From Atrichornis clamosus (lineage: Eukaryota > Chordata > Aves > Passeriformes > Menuridae), in assembly GCA_013400975.1 (NCBI GenBank), contig WBMZ01011562.1, positions 19,784-83,783 of the forward strand: a DNA stretch of 64,000 nt, read 5' to 3'. Position 1 is the stretch's first letter, and each line of letters opens with the position of its first letter. Under the pieces are notes generated by a model, which worked only from the letters and a program-made list of their open reading frames with translations, made no database searches and was not told where the DNA came from. Positions 33,061 to 45,312 of the stretch are shown piece by piece. Both the position numbers and the translations under genes were made by a program.

Positions 33061-36000
33061 GAAGCCATTCCAAGGGAATCGGGGGATTGTCTGCAACAAC
33101 AACACTATTACAGAAGAGTTAGAGTGGAACAACAGCAAAACAACAACAAAGGAGATGAAACCCCAAGGACCCTGCCTGTCTTCCAGGGGAGGCTTTGTGC
33201 CCTGCAGGCACCAGAGCTGGGAGAGGGCAGGATGTCAGGACCAGGCCTTGTCAGGAGCTTCCAGGAGGCAGCTGAGTTGCCCAGGAGGGCCGAGGTCAGA
33301 GCGGAGCTGCTCTGCCTGAGCCCGTCTGGGAGCCTGGGCCAGGAAGGCACGGAACCTGCAGGTCCCCGAGGTGCACAGGGCAGGAAGGAGGGAGGGGATG
33401 ATCTTTGCTCTGGCTGAGGTTGCTGCAGGGAACTGTAGCTGCTTCCACGGAAACCCAGGGCAGGCCTGAAGAGTCTCTTGGTAACCTCTTGGCTAATCTC
33501 AGTAAGAGGAGCTTCGTGAAGCGAGAAAAGATGTCATACCCATTAATAGCATTATTAAACAGTTCTCACCAATAGTGATAAATATAGAAATATCTTGTTA
33601 TTTCCCCGTCATGTTCCACCAGCCTGTCTAGAGTGAATGAATCATGATTTATTTTTCATTAAGTCAGTGATGTAAATGCAGGTATGAGATTGGAATTGTG
33701 GCAAGGTGACTGTGGTCTTTCATATCTGTATTCCATGCACTCTACTGGAGTTTTTATAGCTGTGATAAAGGCAGCAGGGATTTTCTGATGATCCATGATC
33801 CAAGCTTTCCTTGAATTTGGAAAAAATTTACCACTACTTGCTTCACATGAATTTCATTTGCTAACCTCTATTTCTGTTGAAAGTACAGCAGAAATTTTGT
33901 GATATCTGTAGAAAGAACGAAGGGCAGCTTTCAGCTGCTCAACTCTGGATACATTACACTTGGTCACTGCCATCTCTTTTGGTGGTGTGGGAGAGTCAAA
34001 CGTAAGGTCTTGAAATTTTCTTCAAAATTCTCCCGGTGTATCACCCTCTGCCATGCCCAGAGGTCAGGCATGACCATTCCTCTGCCCATGGTGGCACTTC
34101 CTCGCTGCCAGGAGCTGCTCCAGCTGCCACCAGCATCTTCCTGAATGCTCTTTTCCCTGGCTTTGGGTGGTGAATGGATGTTTGTTCATCTTGGCTTTAC
34201 ATGAGCAGTAAAAAGTCCAGTTTTCCCTGGCATTGCCTCGCTGGCACCTGCCAGCTGTGCATCCTGTCCCATCATCCAGAGCCTCGAGGAGGAGGTTAAA
34301 CATCCCAGCCACCTCCCTACCAAGCCCCAGTCAGCATCACTTCTAACCAGCACTGGTCTGAACTGGAGCCCTCGGCACTGCCCCTCAGGCCCAATGGTCC
34401 CCACACAGCTTTTCCTCGGCCTTGTTACCCACCCATCCAGGGCCTCTCTCCAGTTGAACCTCAAGGATGATGTGGAAGATCACATTTAAAACCTCATTAA
34501 AGGAAAGAATTCATCCGTGAACCTCATCCAGATAAAAAGGCACCTTTAATTTAGGAACGTGGGTGCCACCCCCTACTGAAGGTGGGTGGTGGTGTTGTCC
34601 TTGGGACACATGAGGGAAAGACACACAGTTTTTAATACTGGATGTGTTATCAGAGCTCATGGCCAAGATTCGTGCCTTCTGTACTTCTTTTGTTCTTTGA
34701 ATTTTATATTGACCTGTTTTAGGAATCACTTTTTTCCTCCCAGCCCCTTTGGCAGCCCACTGCAGATTCTGGGAATGACCCGTCTCTCTTGACTTACAGG
34801 AACAGTTTCTGCCCTTCTGTGAACCCTCTTGCTAAAGGAATGATTAGGAAAATATAAATATTTCCTTCTGATGCACTGAATCTGCTCCTTTCCTAGGGAG
34901 TGCCCTGTCCTTGACTCATGGCATGCAGTCAGCTGCTGCATCAGCTGCTCTGTCAGTGGACAGGGGGCTGTGAAGGCCCTGCTCAGCACCCATAGCTGGG
35001 ACTGAGTGTTAATCCTCATCATTGTGCCGTGCCATTAATTCACTAGAACACAGAACTAAGTGGCAATTATTAGCAGTGCCTGTTTATTATGGCCATTTTA
35101 TTTTCCATGTCCCTTGAACATTAATCGTTCCTAATAGGACGAGGTTGGTTGAACAGATGTGAAATAAGTGGCAGAGGTCTGTGTTCAGCAAATGCCTTTT
35201 CATTGTTTTCCTTCTTTTTCATATCCTCCCTATGCAAACACACCATTTAAGGTTATTCCCTGTGTTTAATGGACTCTGGTCCTACATGTCACAAGCAGTT
35301 ACCAGGGACCTTAAAATCAATCAGCTGCGTTCTGTGTCACCAGCACAGCTCCCTGAGGAATTCAGGAGCAGAGCAGGGATCCTGCAGGGATCACTGGGAG
35401 CAGCAAGTTCATCCCACTGTAGCTGTCACCCAGGGCAGGGAAGTGCAGTGCGCAACTCTAACGATTTTTTGTGGGATGGAAATTCCACAAATTTGGATCT
35501 ATATCGATGATAAGTTGGGCAGTGACATTCAACCAGTCAGGTCATAATTACTTGTGAAGATTACACAACAGCAAATGATTTAATTCCCCTAATGCTCTTG
35601 TATTTCCTCATCAAGAAAGCAAACAGATTAAGGAGCCATTCAGATACCAAGTCATCATCCCTGACAGCCTCAAAGGTTTATAAATGTTTGGTCCAGAAAA
35701 ATTCTGAAAGCAGCAACTGCAACCTTCCCCCTCCAGCTACGAGCCCCCAGCAGACCCTGGACCTTGTCAAAGTCCGTGTGGAGCATCACAGTCCCTCACA
35801 GACAGGCTCAGAGGCCTCATCTCTTCTTCCATGCTGAGCGATTTGCTTAATATCGTGCTCACTTTTCTCCTCCCATTATTTTGAAAGGTTCTTCAGCTTG
35901 TGGGTCACTGGTTGTGGTTGTGATCATCATTAGGCTGGGGCCTAAATTCCTTATTTCTGTAAATCCTCGTTTCTGCCTCACTTAATTGCTACCCTGTGTT

Positions 36001-36908
36001 GGGTTTTTGTTTGTTTATTTGTTTGCTTTGGTTTTCTGAGCTACTAAAACCGTTACCATCATTCATCTTTTTAGGAAAGTAGGGAACAAAATGCTGAATC
36101 AGGTCCTGGAAGGGTCTGCTGCAATAATTTGCAGGTAGGCAAGTTCTGGACTTGTGCTGTTAAATATAAGTGCTTGGGTCTTTCTGTCCTCTCGCCTCAT
36201 GCATGGGAAGAATCCTCCTTTGTTCCTGGAGCAGGACTAATTTTGTTGATACCCCTAGGAATTATCCTATTCAGTGCCATGTAAACAGAGTCCAGTCCCA
36301 CAAGTGAAGCCTCAAAGACTCCAAGTCTCTTCCGCAGCCAATTTCAGACTCTGGAGAATGAGAAAATCACCACATAGGCAAAAGATTACTTGGCAATTAT
36401 TTCCAATTCTTTCTATTTCTGCCTGCCTAGAAAATTGGGAAACAGGATTTACTTGGGAACAATTGATGTAATAAAGTCAGTCAAAGTTTCACTTTGCTTG
36501 AAGATTGTTTGAGCTGGGAACTGCAGAAGTGTAATCCAAAATACTTGACCTTGACGTAGCATTATCTGTGTCCAGAGCCTTAAACCACGGCAATTCCCAC
36601 ACCTCGAACTCCTCAGTGCACTCGGTTAGCTCAGATCCCACGTCCTCTTCCCAGGAGGCATCACGTGTGCTCTTGCAGCTTCACATTGAGAATCAGCCTT
36701 TATTTTCACACATGTGCTGAGGACAGCAGATGGGGCTCACAGCAAATGGGGCTCGGGGCCCTCTTGTACGGGTGGTGCCCGTCCTGTGTCCTGCCCAGGG
36801 GAGAAACAGGTCGTGCCTCTCTCCCACGCCATTTCCCATGGGGACATGGAGACGCTGTGCATTCCTGTGACCTTGCAGTGGCTCTGCCAGCCTGGCAGGA
36901 TCCCCGAA
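33061..36908. other. Long unique interval, ~3.8 kb
   Basis: CAA-rich words lie at 33090-33150, and a T/G-rich (TTTG) run at 36004-36030. 33500-33730 and 35030-35140 are AT-rich blocks with TAAT cores (CATTAATAGCATTATTAAAC near 33540). No CR1, no recognised gene. This is the longest CR1-free stretch after 9431-14216. Confidence 0.5.
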
Positions 36909-37026
36909 CCACAGAATGGGTCAGCTTGGAAGGGACCATGGTGGGCCAACCTCCCTGCTCCAGCAGGGTCATCCCAGAGCACATGACATGGGATTGTGTC
37001 CAGGTGGAATCCTCTGTCAGTAAGGA
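36909..37026 (-). mobile_element. CR1 LINE 3' end (CAGCAGGGTCATC type)
   Basis: ACCACAGAATGGGTCAGC, TTGGAAGGGACC, CCAACCTCCCTGCTCCAGCA, GGGATTGTGTCCAGGTGGAA. This third 3'-end type lacks the CATGGCAGG block and instead carries the CTGCTCCAGCAGGGTCA hairpin block. Confidence 0.82.
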
Positions 37027-38345
37027 GCCACACTCATGGGCTGTTTTCCCTGGTGTCCTCTCTGCTCTCATGGTGGGGTTGTGACTGAGAAAAGGGGTGA
37101 CAAAGAAATGTCCCTGCACACTCCTGGCTGGTGCCCTCCCTGGCGCTGTGGGAGCCAGGGCACCTCAGAGCTCCCGTCCTCCCTGAACTCAGAGCAGCTC
37201 TGTGAGCACCAGCCCGCAGATGCAGGTCCAAGAAGTGACTTCAATCCCTCCCACTCCATCCCCCACATCCCGCTTCTGTCCCACACGGGGCTCAGCCCTG
37301 CTCCGAGCAGATCTCTGGGTGTGGGGTGTCCTAGAACTCTGAGCCGGGCAGGGTTTCGTAGCCCCAGAACACCTGCAGATCCCTCTGCACAGGATTCCCA
37401 ACAGAGCAGATTATCCTACCACAAACACAACACCTAAATAACCTTTCCCTCTGCTTCCTTCGGGATTCAAGCAGAGAGGAGACACTTGAGACAGTCCTTG
37501 ACCTTCACGGGTCTCTTATGAATCATTAACCTGGAAGATGGATGGGGGAGAGATCCTGTAGCCTGGCAGAGCAGCTCTTGCATTTCATTTCTGTGTGTGT
37601 AACTCAGCTGCTGTTCAGCTCTTTCCCTGCCACTGTAACATTCCTGCACACGGCAGCAGCTCAGCAAAGGTCAGCATTCCCATATATCTGCTCAGTTTTA
37701 CAATCTCTGCCCTTTATCCTCACACATTTACATAATGTGAGTATAATGGAGATGCACAATTCCTCCTTCTCGCTCCAGAACCTGCAAGTGAGTTTGTCAC
37801 AGTGGCTGCTTCTTTAAAGAAATAATGTCGTACTAATGTGTAACCTCTGGGAATCACTGACAACACCTTGTAGTACAGCAGTCTTGCATTTCATCTTGTT
37901 TTTCTTTTTTTTTCAATGTTACAACCTTTTACTTTTCTCTTAGGTTGAAGAAAATTCTTCCCTTGTTGCAGGGCTCTCACTGAGCCCTCCCTCCCCCGAG
38001 GGCATGGCTGCCTTAGACTGAAGCTTTCCTACTTGTGGGAAATATCTCTGGGGTATTTCAGTGCAAGTCAGTCCATCAGTCCCAAAGGATTCCCTCCCTG
38101 TGTGAGGTTCTGGAGGAGAAGCCCAGCTCCAGAGGAGTGTTTGGGTGGTTCCCTTGTTGCAGGTCTGCTAAAGCTCCTGAATCTTCAGGATCAGTTGGTG
38201 GTTACAGACCAAGAGCCCCAGTTTGGAAGGTCAGCCCCAGCTGGCCAGGCCACCCCTCTGCCTTGTGCTGTTGCCGTGGGCATGGCTGGCACGTGGCCAC
38301 TCCGCAGGGGCTGCAGAGGGTCGCAGAGGGCTCTCCTGGCCACCA
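37027..38345. other. Unique interval, no gene recognised
   Basis: GC-rich to about 37400, then mixed, with a T-rich run at 37898-37915. No family recognised. Confidence 0.5.
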
Positions 38346-38490
38346 CGGTTTGGGGTTGTTTGGCTTGGGAGGGACTTCAAAGCTCATCCAATGCCATCCC
38401 TGCCATGGGCAGGGACACCTCCCACTGTCCCAGGGTGCTCCAAGCCCCGTCCAACCTGGCCTTGGACACTTCCAGGGATGGGGCAGCCAC
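38346..38490 (-). mobile_element. CR1 LINE 3' end, tail lost
   Basis: GGCTTGGGAGGGACTTCAAA, GCTCATCCAATGCCATCCC, GGCAGGGACACCTCCCACTG and CACTTCCAGGGATGGGGCAG. The ATTCTGTG tail on the left is eroded, and the copy stops at GGGCAGCCACCA. Confidence 0.92.
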
Positions 38491-40924
38491 CACACCTGTG
38501 CTGTCATTAAATATTCAGGTAAGGAGCAGTGTGAGCACTGCGAGTGTGAAATTGCTACACGTGTGAGAAGACAGCTGAGCATAAATAAAAGAGGGCTGTT
38601 TAACATTTGTGCGACTAAATATGTAGTGCTGCCTGGATATGAGATCATCTGGGGATGGACAGAAAAGAGACAGAAGGAGAAACCGAGAGAAATGAGATAA
38701 CACGGAGACAGGGATAGAAATGTGGATCATTACAACAGCAAGATTAATAAAGAATTCCCTGCTCCTGATGTGAAAATGGAATAGGGCTGCTGCAGACATT
38801 AATATGTCTTGAAAAGGAAAAAAAAAGAGATTTCCCCTTTATTCCCTTCTTGATAATTTCATGTACCAGAGAGTATCACCCATGGTCACAAACCAGCTCA
38901 GCTCGGGTGAGCACGTGGCCAGAACTGGGGAAAGACAGAGTGTGATGCTAATTCTCTGGAGACGTGTTTCCCTGCAACACAGGATCAGTTTTTCTGGGCT
39001 AGAGCCTGAGTGAGGGTTGCTGTGGATGCTGTGGGCAAAGGGCACTCACAGATCCCCCTGAGGGTTCTGGGTGTGAGGAGAGCTGAGCCCAGCGCTGGCT
39101 GCAGCCGGAGCGTGGGCAGCGAGTGCCAGTGCCCCTGCCACGGGTGTGGGATCCCCACTCCGTCCGTGCAGAGGGAGCAAACACCTGGCCGCGGCAGGGA
39201 CGCGCTCTGTGCCCCTGTGGGCAGACTGGCAGTCTGCGTGGCACCGCCTGCCCGGGCAGCTCCGCGTGGCTGCGGCTCCCGGGGAATGTCACCTCGCAGG
39301 GACCAAGCAACAAAACGGGGAAAGGCTGGGAGCATGAACACCAGCAAAGCCTGGTCACAGGTGCAGCCACAGGGTTTGGTTTGTGCCGTGTTGAGTTCGT
39401 GGCTCATAAACTGTCAGGCCCAATGGATGTTCCAGCAAAGTTACATCCCATGGTTCTGTGTCCTGCTTCCCACCCATGGGCAGTCTGCGGGACCTAGAGA
39501 TTTGGGAAAGCCAGTCTGCACCAAGGTGTCCCCTGGGATCACTAAATACCATCCTGCTAAGCAGGGGAGGTCACCCCAGGCCATGAGCTGCTCTGTGCCC
39601 CAGCACAGTCCGGCCCAGGGGTGGTGCAGGAGCAGGGGCAGCAGGGGCTGCTCCCCCCGAGCTCCCTGTATCCCAGTGCCCGGCGGGAGTGGTGCTGACA
39701 TCTCCACCTTCGGAAAGCAGTTGGACTTTTGGATGCTTTGGCTGCTGTGGTTTGTCTGTTTACCTGGATTTGGTCCCTTAAAATCTCTTCTGAGGTTTGA
39801 ATAATCCCGGGCACAAACAGTTCCATCCCTGGTCTCCGGGAGCACCAGGGCAATGGGCAGGGACTGAGGTGCAAATGTCCACGGTGTTTATCCAATTTCA
39901 ACCTGGTCTGAGGGGCACAGGATGTGCCCAGTCTGTCCCAGCGCCTGGTCACCCAGGGCAGGGAGCAAAGCCATGGCCTGAGGAGAGGAGAGCTGGGGAA
40001 AACAGCAAGTGGAGTTTGCTCTCTGTGCTGGGCAGAGGAAGAGCAGCGATTCCCAGGAGGTGTTACTGAGCTAGTCAGCACAAAGCACACGTGAATCTTT
40101 AGAATATACAGCCCAGCCTTGGAAAAAATGGAGATACCTGCTCCCAAATGAGCAAAGACTCCGTCCTCCCGTCAGGAAATTGCCTGTCCAGTTTGCCTAT
40201 TCCCAGGCACTGCAGTTGCCTGGCAGTGTGGGAAGATTTTTAATAATGAATGACAAAGCGTGGATCATTATCTGAAATCTCATTAAGGATCTGTCAGTGG
40301 GACTCTCCCATGAATTCTGTGCTTGTGTGCAGCTCATGCACAGAGGAACAGGGTTTTCCTGCACTGTGCCCTGGAAGATAACCCTTCCCTGAAATCCCTT
40401 GCCTGGATTCACATTTCCACACTCGTGTCCTTCCTTGCTTTCTTTAATTCAGTGTATTTCTTTGCTGTAGTTTTCTCAGCTGCTTCTCCCCCAGCCCCCA
40501 GGAGCTGGGTGCTTCCAGGCACTCTGCTTTCCAGACAGGGGTCCCACCTCCTGGGCTGCTTTCTGGGGCTCCCTCCCCAGCCAGCTTTTCCCAGGGATGC
40601 TGGAGCACAGCTGGGGAGCCAATCATGGGAAGGGGGAGAAGAAAAGAAACCTCTTTTCCTTAGGAAAGGAGGCTGGTGGCCAGCCAGAGACAGAAATTCT
40701 GTTCCTGGATCACCTGTGCTCTGCATCACCTGTGCACGGTGTCACTGGCTGGAAACTATTTCATCAAAGCCAAAATGGTCATTATGAACATCTTGTCTGT
40801 TCCTGAGCACTGGTCGCTCCAGCAAGTCTATCCCAGTAACTCCTGCTGCAATCCCAGCAACTGCACGGGAGCCAGGGTACGTGTTCTGGGCTGTCTCTGG
40901 TGACATGGAACCTTCAGGTGGATG
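38491..40924. other. Unique interval holding the longest non-repeat frame
   Basis: An A-rich run lies at 38815-38828. 39080-39310 is GC-rich with scattered CpG. A 264-codon plus frame (39010-39804) is matched by minus frames over the same DNA and shows no domain, so it is not called as a gene. Confidence 0.5.
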
Positions 40925-41207
40925 TAGAATCATATCCCAGACTGGTTTGGGTTGGAATGGACCTTAAATCCCACCCAGTGCCACTCCTGCCATGGCAGGG
41001 ACACCTCCCACTATCCCAGGGTGCTCCCAGCCCCGTCCAGCCTGGCCTTGGACACTGCCAGGGATCCAGGGGCAGCCACAGCTGCTCTGGGCACCCTGTG
41101 CCAGGGCCTCCCCACCCTCACAGGGATGAATTCCTTCCCAATATCCCATCTAACCCTGTCCTCTGGCAATGGGAAGCCATTCCTGCTTGTTCTAACACTC
41201 CATGCCT
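40925..41207 (-). mobile_element. CR1 LINE 3' region, near intact
   Basis: TAGAATCATATCCCAGAC, GGTTTGGGTTGGAATGGACC, CCATGGCAGGGACACCTCCC, CAGGGATCCAGGGGCAGCC and TTCCTTCCCAATATCCCATC follow each other without gaps for ~280 bp. A good reference copy for the CATGGCAGG type in this window. Confidence 0.96.
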
Positions 41208-42719
41208 AAAATGCCTTATCAATAAATTATTTCAGCATTTAATTACAGTTTGTATTATCTACAGTTCCTTTTTTTAATTTCTTTTGCTGTTTTAGTTTTT
41301 TTTTTCCCTTTTAATTTCTAAAAATTGAAATTCAGTCCCTTCAGTCCTGTTCTGCTTTTCCTGGCGGGTCAGAGCAACCCCAAGGATCAGGTATCTCCTC
41401 CCCATAGCTGGGGAGAACCCGTGTGTGGCTGAGCCTCCCTGATGGATCTGTGTGTGTGTGTTTATCTCATGATGGATGTTAAATTCTGCGCTGCCAGGAC
41501 GAGAACCGTGGAAAAACTTGGAGAGGGGAAGATCTGCTCTGTGTTACTGTCCTTGTTTTCCCAGAGTTCCCTTCCAGTGTCACAGTAGGAGTAAGATCAC
41601 CCATCAGCTCCAGTCCAGTGTACGGCACAGCCAGACTTCCCTCCTTCTGGGCTAGAGGGGAACACACAGAGCTGGGAATATTCAAGTTTATTATTTGAAA
41701 TATGCCCATGAGTTTGTACAATGTAATGATTTGAAAATATCATTAATTTCCAAATGTGCTGCCTCCTTGGAACACAGGGAAAATGAGAAACAAGAAAAAG
41801 AAGAAGATTTAACAAATGCAATTAATCTGGAATTACTTGGCAGGGTAGAATCGCCATTGATGTATTTAACAAAGAACTAATTAAACCAAAATGCAGACCG
41901 AAATAAAAGAAGTTATGTAATGCAAATAGCGCTGATTAAAAACTGTAGCCTCAAGAACTCAGCCTGTGTAGATAAATCAGGGACACGTGTACGCTGTGTA
42001 GAGATCAGGCTTTAACAGAATTCCAGTCCCAGGCGCGACCACGTTTTGCAGTGGAAAAACGTCCTTTGGAAGGCCTTCAGCCCCCGCCCGGAAAGTGAAA
42101 GGTGTGCACTCCAGGGAGGCTCCGGTGCAGGTGGGATCCACACCTGCGCAGGCGGGGAAGGGCCGGCCCGGGGCAGGGAGGGGGTCACGGCCCCAGGGGC
42201 TCCCCAGGGTCCTGCACAAGCCACTGCAGGCCTGAGCAGGTGAATTCTGGGGGTGAAGGTGTTCCTGAAGAGGAGAAGGGGCCTGAAGGGAAGCAGGAGA
42301 GCAGCGACCTGTCAGCAAGGCAGCTCCTGCGGGTTCTGGAGCTTCGCGCAGGGCACCACAGTGCAGCCTTTCAGTGCCCCATCTGACACCAGTCACACAC
42401 CGGCCTGAGGCTGGATCCGTCCCGCAGCACTGGGTTTGCCTCAGGCTGCCAGGAACAGGGCATCCATGGCCTGCCTCAGTCCCATCCTCCCCCATGAGCA
42501 GCTTTCAGGAGGATGGAAGGACACCAAGGAGAGGGTGGGGTCCAGCTGAGGCAGTGGGTCCACCCTGGAGCTTGCTGGCTGCTTGGGATGCTCCACACGT
42601 GGCTCTGGGGGACGCTGTGGGGGCTGCTTGGGAGGCTGCTGACCCGTCCTTCCCCTTCCTCTGCTGTTTTCCCCTGCCCTTACTTTTACTGTTTTATGAC
42701 TTTCTCCTCTCCCCTACAG
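41208..42719. other. Unique interval with octamer site
   Basis: A T-rich tract lies at 41268-41312. A TAAT-rich block spans 41810-41990, and GC-rich DNA 42060-42240. The end, 42660-42719, is a long pyrimidine tract closing in CCCCTACAG. Confidence 0.5.
41920..41927 (+). promoter_or_regulatory. Perfect POU octamer ATGCAAAT
   Basis: ATGCAAAT, the consensus octamer for POU-domain factors, sits in an AT-rich, repeat-free block that also carries CAATTAATC and ACTAATTAAAC. Single sites are common by chance. Confidence 0.3.
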
Positions 42720-42886
42720 AACAAGCTTGTGGTAAAGCAGAACTTCCTGCTGCCCCCTCACCCCAGATCCCGCTCTCCTTGTGGCAGCGAAGGCCAGGAC
42801 ACAGCGGCCACTGCCCTCGCTGTCCTCAGCATGGGAGCTGCTGCACACCACACACAGCTCGTTCTCTGAGACTGGTACTGCAAAAG
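42720..42886 (+). other. Candidate 167-bp exon
   Basis: Upstream is a ~45-nt C/T-rich tract with TTATGAC about 25 nt from the acceptor, ending CTCCCCTACAG. The right border is CAAAAG followed by GTTAAG, a fair donor. Two of the three frames are open across the segment; one runs from 42374 to 43066 and continues after the donor. No domain is recognised. Of the exon candidates this has the most complete acceptor, including a branch-like site at normal distance. Confidence 0.3.
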
Positions 42887-43457
42887 GTTAAGAAAACCCC
42901 AAACACCATGGACAAGTACCTGTCTGTGTTCACTACGGTGATTGGTGCCAGGCGTTCCCAGCTAAACACACACTGCCAGTGTGGATGGTGTGACTCAGCC
43001 CTCTTCTGTGGTCAGGGAAGTTTATCTGGAACAGTTCCAGCAGAGAGGACATTGATGAAATGTTGAATTTCAAAGACAAAATGTCTGATGCAAACCTGCT
43101 GCGGGTGGTACAACACAACAGGGATGGGCCGAGTTCAATCCCCTGCTCAGCGCTGCTCACGCTCAGCCGTGTTTGTAATTTCAGCTCAGAGGATCTCTGG
43201 ATTTGATGTTTCGACTCACTGCACCCAGGCCAGAGAATCAATATGAATTATCAGTAATTTTCCAGGGGTGGATAAATGGCATCATGATGTGGAACTGCTG
43301 CTAATCCTTGCCTTGTCCTTGCTTGTTGGGTCAGCAGCGTTTGTTTAAGTCCTCGGAGGTCACAGTGACGTGCTGCTCCGCAGCAACTTGTCTGGGGGCT
43401 CCTGAGGAGGTGAAGTTGATGGTGGCACCGTCAGCAAATGATTGTAAAGACACCTGG
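42887..43457. other. Unique interval, no gene recognised
   Basis: Mixed sequence. GAGTTCAATCC near 43128 resembles a tRNA B-box but lacks an A-box partner. Confidence 0.5.
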
Positions 43458-43503
43458 CAGGGCGGGGCAGGGCAGGGCAGGGCAGGGCAGGGCAGGGCAG
43501 GGC
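43458..43503. repeat. (CAGGG)9 pentanucleotide array
   Basis: Nine CAGGG units in tandem; the second is CGGGG. Every unit supplies a run of three or four G, so the plus strand can form several G-quadruplexes. Confidence 0.97.
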
Positions 43504-45144
43504 CTTGCAGTGTCACCCGGGCACACGCAGCCTAGATCAGTTGTGGCCATGTGGTGATGTTCCGTTTGTCCCACGGCTCTCGTGTCCCCAGGGCAGCCCC
43601 TGTGCCTGAGGGCCCTGCCAGGGGCGGTCGGAGCCACAGCCCCAGACCCCTCGGTGCTGCGAGGGCTGCGCGCTCCGGGCTTTGCCCTCCTCTGTGTCCC
43701 GGGAGGGAGCTGAGCTGGCTTGGCCCTGTCCAAACCCAAGCATGGGGGAGAGCTCTGGGGGAGGGAGGGCAGGAGGAGACTGATGCTTTCGGTCAGGGTG
43801 GAGCGCTGGGCTGTCCCGAGTCTCGGCTCCTGGCAGGGTGCTCCAGCCTGAGCAGCCTCCCCTGCAGAACCACGGCATCACTGAACACTCAATAAGCAGC
43901 TTCAGGAGCCTGCTGATATTGAAGGACTGAGGGGATATTTAACCTGAAACTGGAGTTCAACTACATCAGACTGCTTATTAAAAATGAATGGGTTCATCCG
44001 ATAAGGATCATATTCCTTGTGATGTGATGCAGCAGCAGAAACAGATCTGCTGTGTTCTGTCCTGCTCTTTTCTCCATGTGGTCACTCCTGTGTTTCTGTG
44101 TACTGAAAATACACTTGCTTTGCTTTTTCACCCAAATTCCCTCCTTATTGATTCCTCTTCAGACAGAAAGTCTGAAGTCTGAAGACTTTCAATAAACAAA
44201 AGGAAGCAGCTTAGTGAGAGCAGCTCCTTGGTGATCCTTGGCCCCAGAACACGTGGAAATTCCCCTTCCCAGATGCTTTAGGTGCACCTGTACTCTTCAG
44301 GTCTGTTTATCCTTTCTCTTTTGTCCACCTTTCATCCTGCTGGACATTTCATTTTGAGCCTCTGGGCTGGGGCTCATGTCCTTTGTTGCTGCTGGCCCCA
44401 TGGCAGAACAGGTTCCGGTGTGGTCAGCCTGCCCTGGCCTTGGCTATGGGGCCATTCCAGCCCAGCCAGAGTCAGCAGTGGAGGAAACGCTGCTCTGGTG
44501 TGGCTGAAATACGGGAGATGGGCTTTGGCAGAGCCACACCTTAGCTGCAGGTTATTATCCCTGTCCCAGCTTACTCTGGAAGAGCAACATGATGGGCAGA
44601 TGTAGAAGATACCCAGATCCAGAAGCATTTCCTCACGGAGGTTTATGGCTCAGCAATCAGTGCCCCATCTTGATGGAACACTTTGCAAGGTCACTGCTCG
44701 TATCATTTTGTGGGTGTTCTGGCCAATCAGAACAGTGCGGGGTTCAGCACTTTGCTACTGAAGTGACAGTAAAGGAAAAGAAATATTCTTCCAGATATGA
44801 AAACTGTTTGAATCTCAGATTTCTACGTTTTTGTAATATGAATTTCTCATAGATTAAACATTCCCGGTCCTACCCAGGCTGATTCCTGGTTGTCACCAGT
44901 CTGCAATCACATTTCACACGACACTTTGTCCTTGGTTTCAGCACATCACTCAGGTTGGAAGATGTTTTACATGGTCTGCAGAATTTGCAGATGCAAATGG
45001 CGCAGGGGTGCCTTAGGCTGTCCCTGTGCTGTGTCCGCAGTCAGCAGGTCACTGGCACAGCTGGCACCTGGAAAAGTGGATGCAAATGGTCCCAGCACTG
45101 GCAGATGGAGGCTGGCTCTGCTATGGAATACTGGGAGCACTGGG
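43504..45144. other. Unique interval, no gene recognised
   Basis: GC-rich to 43870, then AT-rich. It contains the hairpin/AATAAA at 44166-44196. Confidence 0.5.
44166..44196 (+). other. Perfect 8-bp hairpin abutting AATAAA
   Basis: GAAAGTCT (44166-44173) and AGACTTTC (44183-44190) are exact inverted repeats around a 9-nt loop, and AATAAA follows with no gap (44191-44196). The loop side also holds a doubled AGTCTGA. It could mark the 3' end of an unrecognised transcript or element. Confidence 0.75.
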
Positions 45145-45312
45145 AATCGAATCATGGAATAGAAACACAGGATCATTTAGGTTGGAAAAGCCCTCTGAGA
45201 CCATCGAGTCCACCCATTCCCCAGCACTGCCAAGGCCACCACTGACTCATGTCCCCGAGTGCCACATCCACACGGCCTCTAAATCCCTCCAGGGATGGGG
45301 ACTCCCCCTCCT
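45145..45312 (-). mobile_element. CR1 LINE 3' end (type of 23990-24542)
   Basis: GAATCATGGAATAG, ATCATTTAGGTTGGAAAAGC, CCATCGAGTCCACCC, CATCCACACGGCCTCTAAAT and CCAGGGATGGGGACTCCCCC. A T13 run begins 9 bp beyond its right edge (45321-45333). Confidence 0.94.

Noticed and set aside
39010..39804. 264-codon plus ORF outside CR1
   Set aside because: The same DNA has long minus-strand frames, the composition is GC-rich, and the protein shows low-complexity P/G/R/C content with no domain. Chance frame preferred.
41760..41815. Minus-strand splice acceptor (purine tract on plus strand)
   Set aside because: The proposed AG is weak and no donor or open frame follows on the minus strand. I did not scan the minus strand exhaustively.
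43120..43145. tRNA B-box-like GAGTTCAATCC
   Set aside because: No A-box at the right distance and no cloverleaf can be drawn.
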